Notes under the pieces: model-generated
Databases searched by the model: none
What the model was told of the DNA's origin: nothing
The model's input: only the letters and a program-made list of their open reading frames with translations
Origin: Cladopsammia gracilis
Taxonomy: Eukaryota; Cnidaria; Anthozoa; Scleractinia; Dendrophylliidae
DNA: 64,000 nt
Assembly: GCA_022457155.1 (NCBI GenBank)
Contig: JAJGOT010000478.1
Span: forward strand, 1 to 64,000
Direction: 5' to 3'
Part shown: positions 39,903 to 45,107 of the stretch, piece after piece
How positions within the stretch are numbered: position 1 is the stretch's first letter
Layout of the letters: each line of letters begins with the position of its first letter
Made by a program: the position numbers and the translations under genes

Positions 39903-42900
39903 TTAAAATAACTAAACTAGATGAGAAAGGGAGTTGAAGGAAAGATTGAAAAAAATGAAGGAAGAAATAAAGAAAAGACGGATACGAGAACAAGGGTAAT
40001 AAAAAGACTTAGAAAGGAAGGCTATGAATAAAGAGGGAAATAGAAAAAGAAAGAATAAAAAGAGAAAAGTGCAATAAAAAAATTAATAGAGTAAAAGTAA
40101 AAACTGAGTATGAAAGGAAGGGTATACGAATGATGAATAAGGCGGAATTTAAAAAAATGGAGATAAATTATTTAGAAAGAAAAGATTTAAGAAAAGAATT
40201 TCAGAAATGATAAGGCCTCTTCAAAAATGTAGAAAAGGAAAAAAAATAAATACCAAAAAGCTAAAAGATAATGAGAAAAGGATTTGAATAATGGAGTAAA
40301 TATGGAATGAAGGAATTACGAAAATGTAGATAAAAAAGAGGAAAAGATAAACAAATGAAATAAGATTTATCACAAAAATGCCAGTGGAACTTAAAAAAAA
40401 TACTTTACATATATACCAGCTAAGAGGGTGGGAAATTAGGCAAGGACTGATGAAATTGTATGAAGATCCTTGCTAAAAAAGAAAAAATAACAAAAAAAGA
40501 TATTAATGAGAACGTATAGGAAGAAAATAGTTTATTTTGAGAGGGATTTGAATAAACAGATAGAATAGAAGTTTACACATGAAAATAGAAAAGGACAGAT
40601 TTTAATATACTAAGGAAGCAAGGAAAGTGAGTAGTTTAAAGAGATTAACTAAAAGAAATTAGAAAGGGAATAATTTGCAAGATTAATTCAGCAAATTAAA
40701 GAATGAAAGAGACCTCCCCTAAGAGGAATTGGAACAAAATAATATGGAGAGGAAGACATATTAAGTAACATGGAAGTAAACGAGGTAGTACAACAGGTTT
40801 AAAAAAGAGTAAAAAAACAAACATGGAATGAAATCAGCAACGAACAACTACTAAGAAAAATAAACAACTGAAGGCCATAGCAAAAATATAGATACGAAGG
40901 AATCATGACTGATAGAATAAAGCAAGAATAAAATTAAACAAATTTTACGGACTATACAAGAATATAAGAATGGGATTGGAAAAACGAAAAATGTAACACT
41001 GGAGTACAAAATATAGAAAGGATGAGTAGAAGGAAAATAAATTTGAGTGATGTGAAAAAGGAAGTGATTAAAAGAGCTGAAAATAAAGAAAAAATGAGGT
41101 ATTAGTAAGTGAGGAAGGTTCTATACGGAAAATGTAAGGTTAGAAATAAAGAAATGAAGCAATGCACAAGAAAGATGAAATTAAATTTTAAATTTAAGGA
41201 CTTAAGAAAGAAAACAGTGGATTGGTAAAAAAGTAAATAAATTGGAACTGAAATAGAGAAAGGTCTTTTAGAAGAACATGGATTAAAAAAGAACAAAAGT
41301 CTAGTGTTAACGAAATACACAAAGCAAGGAAAAGGTGATTTAAGAAATATTAAGAGAAAGAATAATTTCATAGAAAGGAAGCATTTCACACATTGATTGA
41401 AAGGAAAAATAATTATGAGAAAGTTCAGTAAAGAATGGAACGTTATTTTTTTATTATTTATTTATTTATCCAGGGGCATCCAATTTATAAATAATTATGA
41501 CAAAGTACAGTAAAGAATGGAACAAAGTTATAATATAAATAACTAGAAATGAAGGAACACGAAAAGTTATGAAAACAGATAAAAACGAATTTTAATAAAA
41601 TTTCACTACAATAGTATAGCAAGGATGGAATAAGATTATTGAAATTAAATAGAGATATGTCAAAAGTATATTTTAAGTAGAATTGAAAAAGAAAGGGAAC
41701 GAAATAAATGAATTATGAAAGCTAGAATGATATTTAAAGAGGGGAATAAGGAATATTAAAAGAGCGGGATAAAGAGAAATGAAATTAAAGACTTCCACTA
41801 TAGAGGAATGTAAAACATGTTTTAGAAAAATCAAATTATAGTAAGAAATAAAAGATTTGGTAAAAATACAATAAAAAAGATTACAAAGGATAGAATAGAC
41901 AAAAATTAAAATAAACATATAAAGAAAGGAAACATGAATTGAGAAAAGTAGAAAGGTTAATGGAAAAAGATCTAGAAGAAAATCTAGAAAGAAGAATGCT
42001 TTAAGAATTTAACAAAGTAACACAAAAGCTAAGGAAGGAGGCAGTAAACAATCGAATAAAGAAATGTCGGAAGATTATGTTTTAAAGGTTAAATGTAAAA
42101 GTATGAAAATGTATTAAACTAAAACATGACACGAAAGAATTAGTAAGGAAACATTGAGTGAAAAATACAAGAAATGAATGATTAAAGGAGAAGAAGTAAG
42201 AACAGTATTAGAAACAAAAGGGCCGGGCCTGAAGAAAGACTAAAATAAAGAAAAGGCAGGAACCAAGATATATAAATTGTGAGGAATACAACAAATAGGT
42301 TGGATAGTGAACTATAAAAGCGATGGGAATTGGGAACATCGCAGAAAAGGAAACAAAACGGAGTATAAAAGGAAGAATTACTCATGGAAGAAAGAACTAT
42401 AGAAATGAAGAAGGGCATTAAATATACAAGTCAGTCAAGTCAGGGAATTTATAAAGATTAAAATATAATTGATGTAGACTAGAATGAAGAGAAATAGAAT
42501 AAAGTAATTTAGAATATTAGGCAAAAAAGGAGTAGAGAAGTTTCTAATGAAACAATCTTTGGAAACGAAAAAAGGTTATAAAAAAAAGAAATATTTACTG
42601 AAAAGCATGAGTGAGACACGACTAACCTTCTCAAAGGCGATTCTTTTACACTGTGTTCCAGTTGTCCAAGAGTTCAAGGAAGTGCTTCCTAGTTGAGACC
42701 CAACAGGTACAGACTGCACAGCCATCCAGTTCACTTCTGTAGCGCCATTGGAACCTTCCCCGTACTCCAAAACGCAAACTGCAAATTGCTTTGTATTCAC
42801 AGATTCCACCCAGATAGCTGCACCATTTCCACCAGTTGAGCTTTTCACTGTATGGCTTTTGGATGCGAAAACTTTGACTTCTTGTCCGCCATTAAAAGGC

Positions 42901-43325
42901 TCCTCGAAGGAAATCTTTTTACACGCGAAAAGTCCAGGAGTGGCGGTAGTCACATTGCATTTTCCAGCTTTGATACTGAGTGCTGTGAAACAAATATTAA
43001 GAACAAATTTATTTTCAAGACTCTCAACGAAATGCTACAAATAATACAAACTCCTCGACATTTCATGCAAAAGGAATGCTAAGTTGAATAGCAACCTGCT
43101 TTAAACCCATTCTTCTTCAATCACAATTCGTAACGTTTATTATTTTCGTTTTCCTTCCCTGAGAAACGTAAATCGAGCTTAGCCTTGCTATCACTGCTAT
43201 AAATCAGTTGAAACAAATAATACTACAACATTTTTGTTGTCCATACCTTCACTGTGTTGGTAAATTAGAGCCACTATCAAGAAAATCGAGAAGAAGGACA
43301 CACGGAAATCATGCTCCGAAGACAT
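14787..43325 (-). CDS. Gene A: secreted mosaic lectin (6 H-type lectin repeats, Kazal, C-type lectin, 3 EGF, fibrinogen-like), 18 exons
   Basis: Eighteen coding exons join into one open frame of 1,150 residues: 43247-43325, 42627-42982, 37665-37829, 33789-33902, 32771-32899, 32247-32343, 31311-31529, 30620-30996, 29370-29537, 28068-28178, 27368-27484, 26607-26697, 26098-26472, 24627-24752, 24178-24300, 23674-23796, 21413-21562, 14787-15319. Every border is AG/GT and all 17 intron phases agree. Domains in order: signal peptide 1-26, H-lectin repeats 27-313, Kazal 314-387, H-lectin repeats 387-674, C-type lectin 675-800, three cbEGF 800-924, fibrinogen-like 925-1150. H-type lectins (Helix pomatia agglutinin family) and C-type lectins bind sugars, and Kazal domains inhibit serine proteases. 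I infer an extracellular recognition or matrix protein. No transmembrane segment is visible after the signal. I do not recognise a named orthologue. UTR exons cannot be placed by eye. Confidence 0.85.
16700..16890. repeat. Repeat unit that preserves the empty site of the 17-kb element
   Basis: This segment resembles 16915-17000 joined to 18119-18180, including GTGATTTGTTATCAATGTG. There the second copy is split by the fold-back element at 17,000-18,118. It therefore shows the pre-insertion sequence with a single GTTATC. Confidence 0.7.
17000..18118. mobile_element. Fold-back element with minisatellite arms and mirrored signal-like ORFs
   Basis: The ends are TACGGTGGCTTCAAAGGGACA and its complement near 18,112, flanked by GTTATC on both sides (a 6-bp target duplication). 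The left arm has about 27 copies of an 11-bp TTGCGACTTAC unit (17,043-17,351). The right arm has the reverse complement (17,845-18,083). Between them inverted copies encode a hydrophobic start, MKFIT(V/I)FVLVVI(F/C)TVSTAV. The right copy continues to [20 protein letters not shown] and SVHGIRIS, which resembles a helix-turn-helix found at the N-terminus of cnidarian integrase-like repeats. No full transposase is present. Confidence 0.75.
17509..17745 (-). pseudogene. ORF in the fold-back element: hydrophobic leader plus HTH-like segment
   Basis: Seventy-eight codons. Residues 1-20 are strongly hydrophobic ([18 protein letters not shown]). Residues ~35-70 read [20 protein letters not shown] and [13 protein letters not shown], which fits the YF.LG....EI..FL...HGI.IS pattern of an integrase-associated HTH. 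The mirrored copy at 17448-17553 stops after [12 protein letters not shown]. The join of leader and HTH may be an accident of the element structure. Expression is unknown. Confidence 0.4.
18171..18240. repeat. Strong hairpin
   Basis: GCGTGATATCGCCTAAT is mirrored by ATTAGGCGATATCACGC, with an inner stem GCCGAC...GTCGGC. It abuts the split repeat at 18,120-18,170 and may be the end of that repeat. Confidence 0.75.
18590..19640 (+). repeat. Interspersed repeat R1, copy 1 (interrupted, 3'-truncated)
   Basis: GCCTAACAGCGTCGC...GAACAAGC, then after the TTAA-flanked insertion GGTGAAAGG, GAAGCACAAGAATTAAGATT and ACCGTACAAAAGTTCACAAA. The same sequence is at 47,620-48,745 (+) and 35,256-36,270 (-). 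This copy stops near 19,640, where the others continue for several hundred bases. Confidence 0.8.
18642..19367. mobile_element. TTAA-flanked MITE, 718 bp, inside R1
   Basis: The element runs 18646-19363. Its 16-bp terminal inverted repeats read GGTTACAGTGTACCTT. TTAA flanks both sides (18642-18645 and 19364-19367). R1 copies at 47,664-47,680 and 36,222-36,238 have a single uninterrupted TTAA at the same place. The mechanism is therefore piggyBac-type insertion. It also holds an inner inverted CGTGTCGGCGA pair (18918 and 19052). No transposase ORF. Confidence 0.88.
19640..21290. other. Intron 17, no recognised feature
   Basis: AT-rich intron of gene A with a poly-T run near 20,720. An open stretch at 20,133-20,372 has no recognisable similarity and no supporting signals. 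Intervals 15,420-16,690 and 18,241-18,590 of the same intron are likewise plain, apart from a purine-rich patch at 16,000-16,050. Confidence 0.5.
21413..21562 (-). CDS. Gene A exon 17: start of fibrinogen-like module
   Basis: A phase 1-1 exon (residues 924-974). It reads [34 protein letters not shown] and CDMTTDG. This is the opening of a fibrinogen-related C-terminal globe in the form common in cnidarian matrix and lectin proteins. The paralogous exon at 63133-63282 differs at five of 150 bases and one residue. Confidence 0.87.
21680..22090 (+). repeat. Interspersed repeat R2, copy 1
   Basis: The CCATCTTGGAT, AAAGCGCCAAAATT.AGTCAAAAT and GAAACGTCACATGTC blocks match 33,160-33,610 in the same order and strand. 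The C-rich start also resembles 63,420-63,480. No coding content. It is probably a DNA-element remnant. Confidence 0.65.
22090..23290. other. Intron 16, no recognised feature
   Basis: AT-rich intron. TTAAGGTGGCTACG at 22,092 resembles the end of a TTAA-type element, but I find no partner end. The 91-codon open stretch at 22,526-22,801 has no recognisable similarity. Confidence 0.45.
23296..23515. repeat. 43-bp tandem repeat, about five copies
   Basis: Units read GTACTCCATTAAATAGGAAG followed by ATGGGTAAAGACAAAACACA; starts are near 23298, 23340, 23383, 23428 and 23470. They lie in the intron after exon 16. Copies differ at a few bases. Confidence 0.85.
23674..23796 (-). CDS. Gene A exon 16: calcium-binding EGF domain 3
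   Basis: A phase 1-1 exon (residues 883-924). It reads [31 protein letters not shown]. Six cysteines and the calcium consensus (DVNEC, with Asn) are present. It lies next to a 43-bp tandem repeat in the following intron. Confidence 0.87.
24178..24300 (-). CDS. Gene A exon 15: calcium-binding EGF domain 2
   Basis: A phase 1-1 exon (residues 842-883). It reads [32 protein letters not shown]. All six cysteines and the calcium-binding consensus are present. It follows exon 14 after a 326-bp intron. Confidence 0.87.
24627..24752 (-). CDS. Gene A exon 14: calcium-binding EGF domain 1
   Basis: A phase 1-1 exon (residues 800-842). It reads [31 protein letters not shown]. The acidic EIDEC start and C.N....Y.C.C are the calcium-binding EGF consensus, including the asparagine position that can be hydroxylated. 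Confidence 0.87.
24760..26060. other. Intron 13 with ATT microsatellite
   Basis: AT-rich intron with an (ATT)n run at 26,002-26,033. Nothing else supported. Confidence 0.6.
26098..26472 (-). CDS. Gene A exon 13: C-type lectin domain
   Basis: One symmetric phase 1-1 exon encodes a whole C-type lectin domain (residues 675-800). Visible landmarks are [33 protein letters not shown] (734-739), the long-loop QPN (763-765), E-D-C, and WND (784-786) followed by the paired cysteines. WND and QPN with nearby acids are the usual calcium-site-2 ligands. EPN favours mannose-type and QPD galactose-type sugars in known lectins, so the hybrid QPN leaves specificity open. Calcium-dependent sugar binding is plausible. 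Confidence 0.88.
26607..26697 (-). CDS. Gene A exon 12: H-type lectin repeat 6, second half
   Basis: Thirty codons plus one base (residues 645-674), phase 0 in and phase 1 out. It reads [20 protein letters not shown] and ends SISYTVLS. It closes the second lectin cassette, so the cassette as a whole is phase 1-1, like the first. Confidence 0.78.
27368..27484 (-). CDS. Gene A exon 11: H-type lectin repeat 6, first half
   Basis: Thirty-nine codons (residues 606-644), phase 0 on both sides. It reads [20 protein letters not shown] and ends NSIAAWVE before GTAGGA. It is the counterpart of exon 5 and was used to settle the exon 5 donor. Confidence 0.8.
27590..27665. repeat. 20-bp minisatellite
   Basis: About four copies of TTACTCCTCTTTCCCCAATG in intron 10. 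Slight variation among copies. Confidence 0.8.
28068..28178 (-). CDS. Gene A exon 10: H-type lectin repeat 5, second half
   Basis: Thirty-seven codons (residues 569-605), phase 0 on both sides. It opens [18 protein letters not shown] and ends SHNNAYCK before GTAATT. It parallels exon 4. Confidence 0.81.
28435..28625. mobile_element. MITE of the AATAGGCCATT family, copy 1
   Basis: 191 bp. The terminal inverted repeats begin AATAGGCCATTTGCACGATG and include TGACGTCATTTGACTACTAC. A near-identical copy is at 33982-34170. It lies in intron 9, and the target duplication is unclear. Confidence 0.85.
28934..29005 (+). tRNA. tRNA-His (GTG) or recent tRNA pseudogene
   Basis: 72 nt. The acceptor stem GCTTTGA/TCAAGGC pairs with one wobble. 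The anticodon loop TTGTGGC gives GTG, with a four-pair stem and a C-A mismatch at its outer pair. The T arm CTAGG-TTCGAGT-CCTGG pairs. Box A (TGGTCTAGAGGTTAGG) and box B (GGTTCGAGTCC) are good. It matches the animal tRNA-His form around the anticodon. No clear T-run terminator follows at once. It lies in intron 9 on the strand opposite the gene. Confidence 0.6.
29370..29537 (-). CDS. Gene A exon 9: H-type lectin repeat 5, first half
   Basis: Fifty-six codons (residues 513-568), phase 0 on both sides. It reads [45 protein letters not shown] and then GTAAGT. It is a clean counterpart of exon 3. A long GTA/GTG microsatellite lies just to its right in the intron. Confidence 0.83.
29616..29905. 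repeat. (TAG)n / (TGGTAG)n microsatellite
   Basis: About 80 bp of TAG, then about 180 bp of the TGGTAG hexamer, then TAG again, in intron 8 about 80 bp from exon 9. An 84-codon valine-only frame across it is an artefact. 29,905-30,600 shows nothing further. Confidence 0.95.
30620..30996 (-). CDS. Gene A exon 8: H-type lectin domain 4
   Basis: Phase 1 in and phase 0 out, 125 codons (residues 387-512). The acceptor at CTCCTAG|GA is required by phase. A nearer CAG 14 bases downstream would break the frame. It carries [34 protein letters not shown] and [12 protein letters not shown], and ends [14 protein letters not shown]. It is the paralogue of exon 2 and opens the second lectin cassette. Confidence 0.82.
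31311..31529 (-). CDS. Gene A exon 7: Kazal-type protease inhibitor domain
   Basis: A symmetric phase 1-1 exon (residues 314-387). A short follistatin-like lead, [14 protein letters not shown], is followed by the Kazal core: [30 protein letters not shown] and HPGSC. The six Kazal cysteines and the VC.SNG.TY.N.C signature are all present. Kazal domains bind serine proteases through the loop near the second cysteine. The residue at the reactive position cannot be assigned with confidence by eye. Its 1-1 phase lets it sit between the two lectin cassettes without breaking frame. Confidence 0.85.
31562..31760. mobile_element. Fully palindromic MITE, AATAGGCCATT family
   Basis: 199 bp. Arms of ~95 bp mirror each other around 31,660. 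The ends AATAGGCCATT match the family at 28435 and 33982, but the inside differs (AGCCTCTCTATGAAAGCGAG). It lies 32 bp beyond the Kazal exon acceptor, inside the intron. Confidence 0.85.
32247..32343 (-). CDS. Gene A exon 6: H-type lectin repeat 3, second half
   Basis: Thirty-two codons plus one base (residues 282-313), phase 0 in and phase 1 out. It reads TKVCVRS, then [10 protein letters not shown] before the GTAAGA donor. It corresponds to exon 12 (FRVCVKE ... ISYTVLS). The phase 1 end joins the Kazal exon through a GAC aspartate codon. It was identified from the cassette parallel, and transcript data could shift the acceptor. Confidence 0.7.
32771..32899 (-). CDS. Gene A exon 5: H-type lectin repeat 3, first half
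   Basis: Forty-three codons (residues 239-281), phase 0 on both sides. It reads [19 protein letters not shown], an asparagine-rich loop, and then AVTAWVE at the donor (GAG|GTTAGA). A second GT further on, with the exon starting at 32712, also keeps an open frame. The WVE|GT position matches exon 11 (IAAWVE|GTAGGA), and it makes the exon 6 phase and the motif order work, so I chose it. Confidence 0.75.
33160..33610 (+). repeat. Interspersed repeat R2, copy 2
   Basis: A C-rich start (CCCTCTCCC repeats), three tandem CCATCTTGGATCCT units at 33,358-33,395, and the same downstream blocks as 21,710-22,090. It lies in intron 4 of gene A. Confidence 0.65.
33789..33902 (-). CDS. Gene A exon 4: H-type lectin repeat 2, second half
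   Basis: Thirty-eight codons (residues 201-238), phase 0 on both sides. It opens with DWIAF, the W.A strand that closes an H-type lectin repeat, and ends in DNNAFCQ. Exon 10 has the same layout (NWLAF ... NNAYCK). It had to be found from splice signals and the cassette parallel because it is too short to stand out as an ORF. A 189-bp MITE lies 80 bp to its right. Confidence 0.8.
33982..34170. mobile_element. MITE of the AATAGGCCATT family, copy 2
   Basis: 189 bp, nearly identical to 28435-28625, with the same terminal inverted repeats. It lies 80 bp from exon 4. Confidence 0.85.
34741..34990. repeat. Tandem repeat, three imperfect units
   Basis: Units starting AGAAGTTTAAAAATAA recur at about 34,741, 34,814 and (degraded) 34,918, each with AACAACAACAA and TTTATTCCT. 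They lie in what may be the 3' UTR of the RPA-like ORF. 34,170-34,740 shows nothing further. Confidence 0.65.
34990..35244 (-). pseudogene. RPA-like (OB-fold) protein, C-terminal part
   Basis: The minus frame reads [38 protein letters not shown], then [20 protein letters not shown] and [10 protein letters not shown]. The pattern of a C4-type zinc site, aromatic strand, LVLFDD and a helical tail resembles replication protein A C-terminal domains such as those carried by Helitron elements. The matching N-terminal part is at 36284-36554, and the two are separated by repeat R1. It runs antiparallel to R1 copy 1 and lies inside intron 3 of gene A on the same strand. Confidence 0.45.
35256..36270 (-). 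repeat. Interspersed repeat R1, copy 2
   Basis: Reverse orientation of 47,620-48,745: GTCATGGCTAGCGGAATGTT at 35,340 mirrors 48,645, and CCTTAGTTAAGCTTGTTCAG at 36,221 mirrors 47,660. It includes a CATTCATT run at 35,535-35,575. It interrupts the RPA-like ORF and keeps the empty TTAA site. Confidence 0.8.
36284..36554 (-). pseudogene. RPA-like protein, N-terminal part, interrupted by R1
   Basis: The minus frame starts [20 protein letters not shown] and runs to [25 protein letters not shown], where R1 begins. C-x2-C at the break plus the cysteines at the start of the 35,244 part would make a zinc site. This supports one original ORF split by insertion. No stop or frameshift is seen within either part. 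Confidence 0.45.
36833..37021. mobile_element. TTAA-flanked MITE, 181 bp
   Basis: The element runs 36837-37017 with ends GGTGATGTTACACGGG and CCCGTGTAACATCACC, flanked by TTAA on both sides. It contains inner inverted copies of TTAGCGCAAC and AAAGTTGACG. No ORF. The target site identifies it as piggyBac-type. It is a different family from 18,646 and 5,672. Confidence 0.88.
37665..37829 (-). CDS. Gene A exon 3: H-type lectin repeat 2, first half
   Basis: Fifty-five codons (residues 146-200), phase 0 on both sides. It reads [29 protein letters not shown] and [10 protein letters not shown], the first four strands of an H-type lectin repeat. The WVED and CLRE motifs and the G.HKN.KV ending recur in exon 9 ([17 protein letters not shown]), which fixes both splice borders. 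The repeat is completed by exon 4. Confidence 0.83.
38047..38350 (-). mobile_element. tRNA-derived SINE with perfect target duplication
   Basis: On the minus strand the head reads GGTGGCACGGTGGTCTAGTG followed by GTTAGCGCG (box A) and GGTTCGAGCCTGG (box B). The body carries CGACAAAATGCTGGGGGTAA. It is flanked by a 14-bp direct repeat, CAGCCTGCATAGAA, at 38033-38046 and 38351-38364. This is a full-length, probably young, retroposed copy in intron 2. Confidence 0.9.
39000..39420. repeat. Tandem AT-rich repeat with LINE-like 3' end
   Basis: About four copies of a ~60-bp unit, TTTATATTATATTTTGTTGT / CTTTATCTTAGTATGTGATC / GAGTTTCTTTG. These are followed by CTCAATAAACTGAAGATGGC, ATTAGTTATGTCGAAACACG and a T-run. 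The last part looks like the 3' tail of a retroelement. Confidence 0.6.
39482..39818 (-). mobile_element. 5'-truncated SINE flanked by a 71-bp direct duplication
   Basis: 39558-39738 repeats the body of the 38-kb SINE but lacks the tRNA-like head. It is flanked by near-identical copies of AAGAAAGTTTGTAAGAAAAA through AACATATCT (39482-39552 and about 39748-39818), far longer than a normal SINE target duplication. Confidence 0.75.
42627..42982 (-). CDS. Gene A exon 2: H-type lectin domain 1
   Basis: This exon has phase 1 in and phase 0 out, and 118 full codons (residues 27-145). It shows the H-type lectin pattern: [15 protein letters not shown], then AAIWVES, FAVCVLE and VNWMAVQ. It ends in [13 protein letters not shown], which leads into the next lectin repeat. 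It is the counterpart of exon 8 in the second cassette, sharing WVE.V, F..CV, V.WMA.Q, PVG and the W.TGT.C ending. The H-type fold is a small beta-sandwich that trimerises and binds GalNAc-like sugars in characterised members. Sugar specificity here is unknown. Confidence 0.83.
43247..43325 (-). CDS. Gene A exon 1: signal peptide
   Basis: The minus strand reads [20 protein letters not shown] followed by IYQHSE: a short polar start and a hydrophobic core ([12 protein letters not shown]), which is a classical secretory signal. The exon ends one base into a codon at a GT donor (phase 1). The frame joins exon 2 through a GCA alanine codon. The ATG is the first in this frame and sits in the context GCAAGATGT. 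Confidence 0.82.
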
Positions 43326-44746
43326 CTTGCTTCAAATAAAGTAAAAACTACCTTGATTAACATTATACTCCTAGCTATACGTGGCATTAACGTGGCAATA
43401 AATTCCTACACGTTATTTCACGTTAAAAGGATGCCACTTGCCCTGGAGGTGGGGGTAGGGTGATCAAGGGTGTGGAGATAGTTGATAGTGTGGGATTTTG
43501 TGGTGACTCAGTAGGGTGGGCATGTGATTTCATTGACTTACAGGGATGTACAAAAGTAGAATGAAAATTGTAAGAAGATGCCGCAAAATGGTAAAATAAA
43601 GAATTGTATCCATTCATTAACGCTGGGATAAATTGTGATTAAAGAACAGTAAGTCTGGTTACATACAATATCGACTCAGAGTAACTGGCGGCTTCTGTGT
43701 TCATTGTGTTCCATGAGCATTCACTGAATATTTTCACTTCAGGTTCAGGGTATTCAGCCATATATTTCATAATCAAGTTGTGAAAAGGAGATTGCAAAGT
43801 AGATAACTGTAATGTTGCCTGTCTTTAAAATTTTTATATCAGTTTTACTTGTAATCATGGTTGATCTATGCAAGAATAAAATAATTTTAAACACTCGATA
43901 AACAAGCTATTCTAGTCTTATTGGATGGAATAAAAAGATATGTCCGATTCCATTGAATATCTACTTATACTGTTGATGAAGATCAATTAACCAGAAGATA
44001 TCCCTCTTCCGAGAACGTCCTGTAGCAGAGACAGTTAAGATTTGCATTTTCAAATTTACTGTTCAAGTCCTTTCTTTCACACTCTTGTTTATTTAAATTG
44101 CATCCGATTTCTAAAACATTGGGTTTAATTAAATTCTATGGCTTATATTGCCAGCTGTTAGAAGAAATCTCCGAAAAATCAACCAAATCACACATGACTA
44201 CATATAAGAGATTGATTCAATGCGCATAACTTTGTACACAACGTTTTTACACTTTATATTCTCACCAGGACTGAGTTTCAAAAATATACACAAAAGTAAA
44301 TACATTTTGTATCGTTACTTCTCCCTCCAGCAATAAGTAAATTTTATTACTAAATCAATTCACGGTTGTTTTCCGAATAATACCGCGAAAAGTCGTTAAG
44401 GGCGAAGAGAATGTTTATTTCGATCGAGTTAAAATTATATTATTGCACTATACTATAATTTGAATAAAGAAAACGTTTTAAAAGACACTGAAGTGTTTGA
44501 GCTCTATAGTGATGTAAAGGTTACTCAAAAAAACGCTTATCGCAATCGTGATGAGCAGAAAAGCCTTTATTACCTTGACCGCTTCATTTATTAGCTGCAG
44601 GGTTTGCGATAGACTGAGGTAATTATTTTTCTCTTCTGTTCGTTTAAGTAATGTGGGTTTGAACTGCTTTCTCGAGGAAAATGTCAATAACTATTCAGGT
44701 TCTTTCGCGTTGTATGTCACACCAAAACTCACCACGAAGGGTCTTT
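43326..44746 (-). promoter_or_regulatory. 5' flank of gene A
   Basis: About 1.4 kb lie between the gene A start codon and the beginning of the second segmental copy. It must hold the 5' UTR and proximal promoter unless there is an upstream noncoding exon. It is AT-rich. I see no convincing TATA box, no open frame worth calling and no repeat, apart from a short AGGTTCTTTCGCGTTGT match to 46,965 and 992. Confidence 0.4.
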
Positions 44747-45107
44747 ATATTGTTCTCTACATTGAAATTTGTGTTGTTACTTGAAGAGGAAAACATCGAT
44801 ACGGCCACAAAGAGCAATCCAAACGCTTGCAGCGATGTTTCACGGAGCTAAATATGGCCGAGTTAAGTTTGTCGTTTTTTACAGACGTTTATTTGGCGTA
44901 ACGCAAATCTTGCCGATAACATATGCAAGAATCGCGACTGCCACGGCCGTGAAAAGGTCAGTTTAAATACTGTTTAAATTACACACAATTTACTTATTGC
45001 TCCGCGTTTTTGTCTTTTCCAACACGCAAGATAGCATTGTATTATTTGCAAATCAATTAACTTCATCTTAATGCAACCTCAGTCCGTAAATTCTAGGCGA
45101 GAAAAAA

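Larger units (their letters stand above)
38365..42575. other. Purine-rich intron block
   Basis: Apart from ~39,000-39,420 and the SINE fragment, the plus strand is almost all A and G (GAAAG, AAGGAA, AATAAAGAAAAG without a fixed period). It fills most of intron 2, so the pre-mRNA is pyrimidine-rich for nearly 4 kb. Long minus-strand frames made of F, S, L and I are by-products. An (AAT)n run lies at 39,871-39,903. Confidence 0.8.

Noticed and set aside
41102..42418. Several minus-strand ORFs rich in Phe, Ser, Leu and Ile
   Set aside because: By-products of the purine-rich plus strand; no signal, domain or splice context.
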